DNA of 64,000 nt from Streptomyces sp. SM11 (lineage in GTDB: Bacteria; Actinomycetota; Actinomycetes; Streptomycetales; Streptomycetaceae): NCBI RefSeq assembly GCF_002910905.1, contig NZ_NEUE01000216.1:33977-97976 (forward strand). Direction: 5' to 3'. Position 1 is the stretch's first letter, and each line of letters begins with the position of its first letter. The translations under genes were made by a program, and so were the position numbers. The notes below the pieces were generated by a model. The model saw only the letters and a list, made by a program, of their open reading frames with translations. It was not told the DNA's origin and ran no database searches. Below are positions 62,755-64,000 of the stretch, piece after piece.

Positions 62755-63176
62755 GGTTCCGCCATACGAGATCGGTATCGGCGCACCCCGCCCGGCTGTC
62801 CCGTGCTCGTGCGCTGCGGCAGGGAAGGCGCTCGGAGCGGCCGACAGTAGCGAGGAGGACCCGGAACGACCGGCGCCTCCGGCAGCACACCCCGCGATCG
62901 AACACTCGGCCCCAAGAATCCGGATACTGCCGGGACCCATGAGAGCCCGTCCCCTGTCGCCCCAGGTCAGCGGAGCACGGAGACGCCAAGAGCGCGTTTG
63001 AGGCCCACGCCGGCCGGCGGCAGCAGCCTGTGACCGCCCCCTCGAACGGGTTGTCAGCGTGCCTGAACATCGCACAGGCGTTGTGCCGGTGAATCCGCTG
63101 AGCGATCTTGACCGTAGATGCACGATGCCCAGGAGCAGCAACAAGCGACGGTGGGCGAGGACCGCTCGGAGGGCTC
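62755..63176. other. No intact gene; probable mosaic of debris
   Basis: No open frame on either strand has coding character. The stretch lies between the broken Ig-like gene and transposase debris. Confidence 0.45.
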
Positions 63177-63221
63177 TACTCCAGTGACGTCTCCGACGGA
63201 CAGTGGGCCCTGGTCGGTGCG
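63177..63221 (+). mobile_element. IS5-type transposase N-terminal scrap
   Basis: Encodes YSSDVSDGQWALVGA, like the opening (Y-P-S-D-L-S-D-E-Q-W-A-L) of IS5-family transposases. Only 15 residues remain. Confidence 0.45.
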
Positions 63222-63264
63222 ACACGAAGTCGCGCATTTCGAGTGAACTCGCAGAGTGGAGGCC

Positions 63265-63655
63265 GGATACGGCTCGAACGCGATGACCTCGTCGCCCGGT
63301 TCGAGGAGGGCGAGCAGGGAGGCGGCGATCGCCTCGGTGCCGCCGGTCGCCACGAGGAACTCGGTCTCCGGCGGCCAGGTCAGGCCGTGGAAGCGCTCCT
63401 GACGGGCGGCGACGGCGTTGCGCAGTCCGGGACGCCGGGGCCCGGCGGGTACTGGTTGCCGTGGCCGGCGCGCAGTGCGCGGACCGCCGCCTCCCGGATC
63501 TCCTCGGGGCCGTCGGTGTCGGGGAAGCCCTGGCCGAGGTTGATGGAGTTGGTCCGCACGGCCAGCGCGGACATCTCCGCGAAGATCGTCGTGCCGAACG
63601 TGGCGAGGCGGCGGTTGAGCAGCGGTCGTCCCTGTGTCGCTCGTCCTTGTGTCAT
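63265..63655 (-). pseudogene. Truncated, frameshifted second copy of the aminotransferase
   Basis: From ATG 63655, LLNRRLATFGTTIFAEMSALAV and INLGQGFPDTDGPEEIREAAVRAL are near-identical to the enzyme at 56796-57956. One A is missing in CCGGA-CTGCGC (expected CCGGAACTGCGC) near 63425, after which the protein continues in another frame (LRNAVAARQERFHG...EAIAASLLALLEPGDEVIAFEPY). Homology stops there, so the catalytic Lys region is gone. Confidence 0.8.
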
Positions 63656-63793
63656 GGGCGCGATCCTGGGCCGAAGCTCTGGAGTTGCTCAAGTCCGCTT
63701 TGGCGCGCGGAGGCCCGGGGAATCCCCTTGTCACACAACAACGGGGAAGCGGCGGGGAACCTCGCTTCGGGGGAAGAAAGGCGGGTGGGGAGC

Positions 63794-64000
63794 ATGGGCG
63801 TCTTCATCGCGGTGCTGGTCGCCGTGGTCGTCGGCGGAGGGCTGCTGGTCGTCCTGCGGGTGACCGGCGGCGGGAGCGACTCGTCGAATGCGCGCGCCGG
63901 ACGCCGGCGCTCCGCGAGCGGAGTTACGGCCGGTGGTGGTGGCTGGTGGGCGGGCGGCACCGGCTCCGGCACGTCCTGCGGCAGCGGTGGCTCCGGCGGG
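63794..64000 (+). CDS. Gly-rich membrane protein, cut by the window edge
   Basis: The frame is open to the last base, with 69 residues visible. MGVFIAVLVAVVVGGGLLVVLRV is one N-terminal membrane helix. A polar Arg/Ser segment and a Gly/Ser/Trp-rich region (GGGGWWAGGTGSGTSCGSGG) follow. GGGGAG lies just before the ATG. Function unknown. Confidence 0.5.
   Translation, partial: MGVFIAVLVAVVVGGGLLVVLRVTGGGSDSSNARAGRRRSASGVTAGGGGWWAGGTGSGTSCGSGGSGG

Overview
The window is a high-GC actinobacterial chromosome segment, almost certainly Streptomyces. The grounds are strong G/C third-position bias, frequent GTG starts, a dnaK-grpE-dnaJ-hspR operon with CTTGAGT-N7-ACTCAAG (HAIR) operators, a 1020-residue SARP regulator with NB-ARC and TPR regions, and tyrosine-integrase and insertion-sequence relics at tRNA genes.

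Layout. 0-6 kb holds a PAS/GAF/PP2C phosphatase, an alpha/beta hydrolase, a peroxiredoxin and an NfeD-like/flotillin pair. 6-10 kb has a broken vapC, then a PucR-type regulator divergent from a ferredoxin-reductase/fatty-acid-desaturase operon. 10-15.2 kb is a minus-strand polymorphic-toxin operon (SseB-like protein, RHS toxin with a WXG-like N-terminus and a C8 frameshift, two Imm50-like immunity genes). 15.2-15.9 kb is a scrap yard: integrase relic, vapC tail, IS256 fragment and a tRNA-Ser 3' half. 16-32 kb is a probable biosynthetic gene cluster. It has two minus-strand operons (flavin reductase, amidohydrolase, acyl-CoA-dehydrogenase-like enzyme, PrpF-like isomerase, asparagine synthase, bicupin; and EamA exporter, cupin, CysK-like and CysE-like enzymes), a divergent tautomerase/ligase-like pair, a secreted repeat peptide and the SARP. 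Three of its promoters carry heptamers repeated every 11 bp. 32-38 kb is an accretion island at tRNA-Gly(CCC): the 42-bp tRNA 3' end recurs twice, and the segments between copies hold toxin-antitoxin modules (vapBC, a second operon fused to a vapB remnant, an AbiEii-type pseudogene next to it), a DUF998 protein, a DUF4287 protein and an ECF sigma factor. 38-45.6 kb is ordinary core genome (dcd, phosphoribosyltransferase, Yip1 protein, FG-GAP lipoprotein, Fe-S oxidoreductase, sugar transferase). 45.6-56.7 kb holds the HspR heat-shock genes (dnaK operon, clpB). Inserted between them is a LuxR-type regulator divergent from a small secreted peptide with two DITWG motifs and a small Rieske-like protein, with a perfect 10-bp-arm palindrome in the intergenic region. 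56.7-64 kb has an aminotransferase, an MHYT-domain sensor, an autoregulated NAD(P)-binding protein/TetR operon, transposase relics, a DUF4352 protein, a broken Ig-like secreted protein and a second, broken copy of the aminotransferase.

How the parts fit. The SARP probably switches on the cluster through the 11-bp repeats. HspR represses its own operon and clpB. The att-like repeats explain why fragments of one vapBC family are strewn from 6 to 36 kb. The least familiar items are the LuxR/DITWG-peptide locus, the SARP cluster with its GEGPN-repeat peptide, and the tRNA-Gly array of toxin-antitoxin segments without an integrase.
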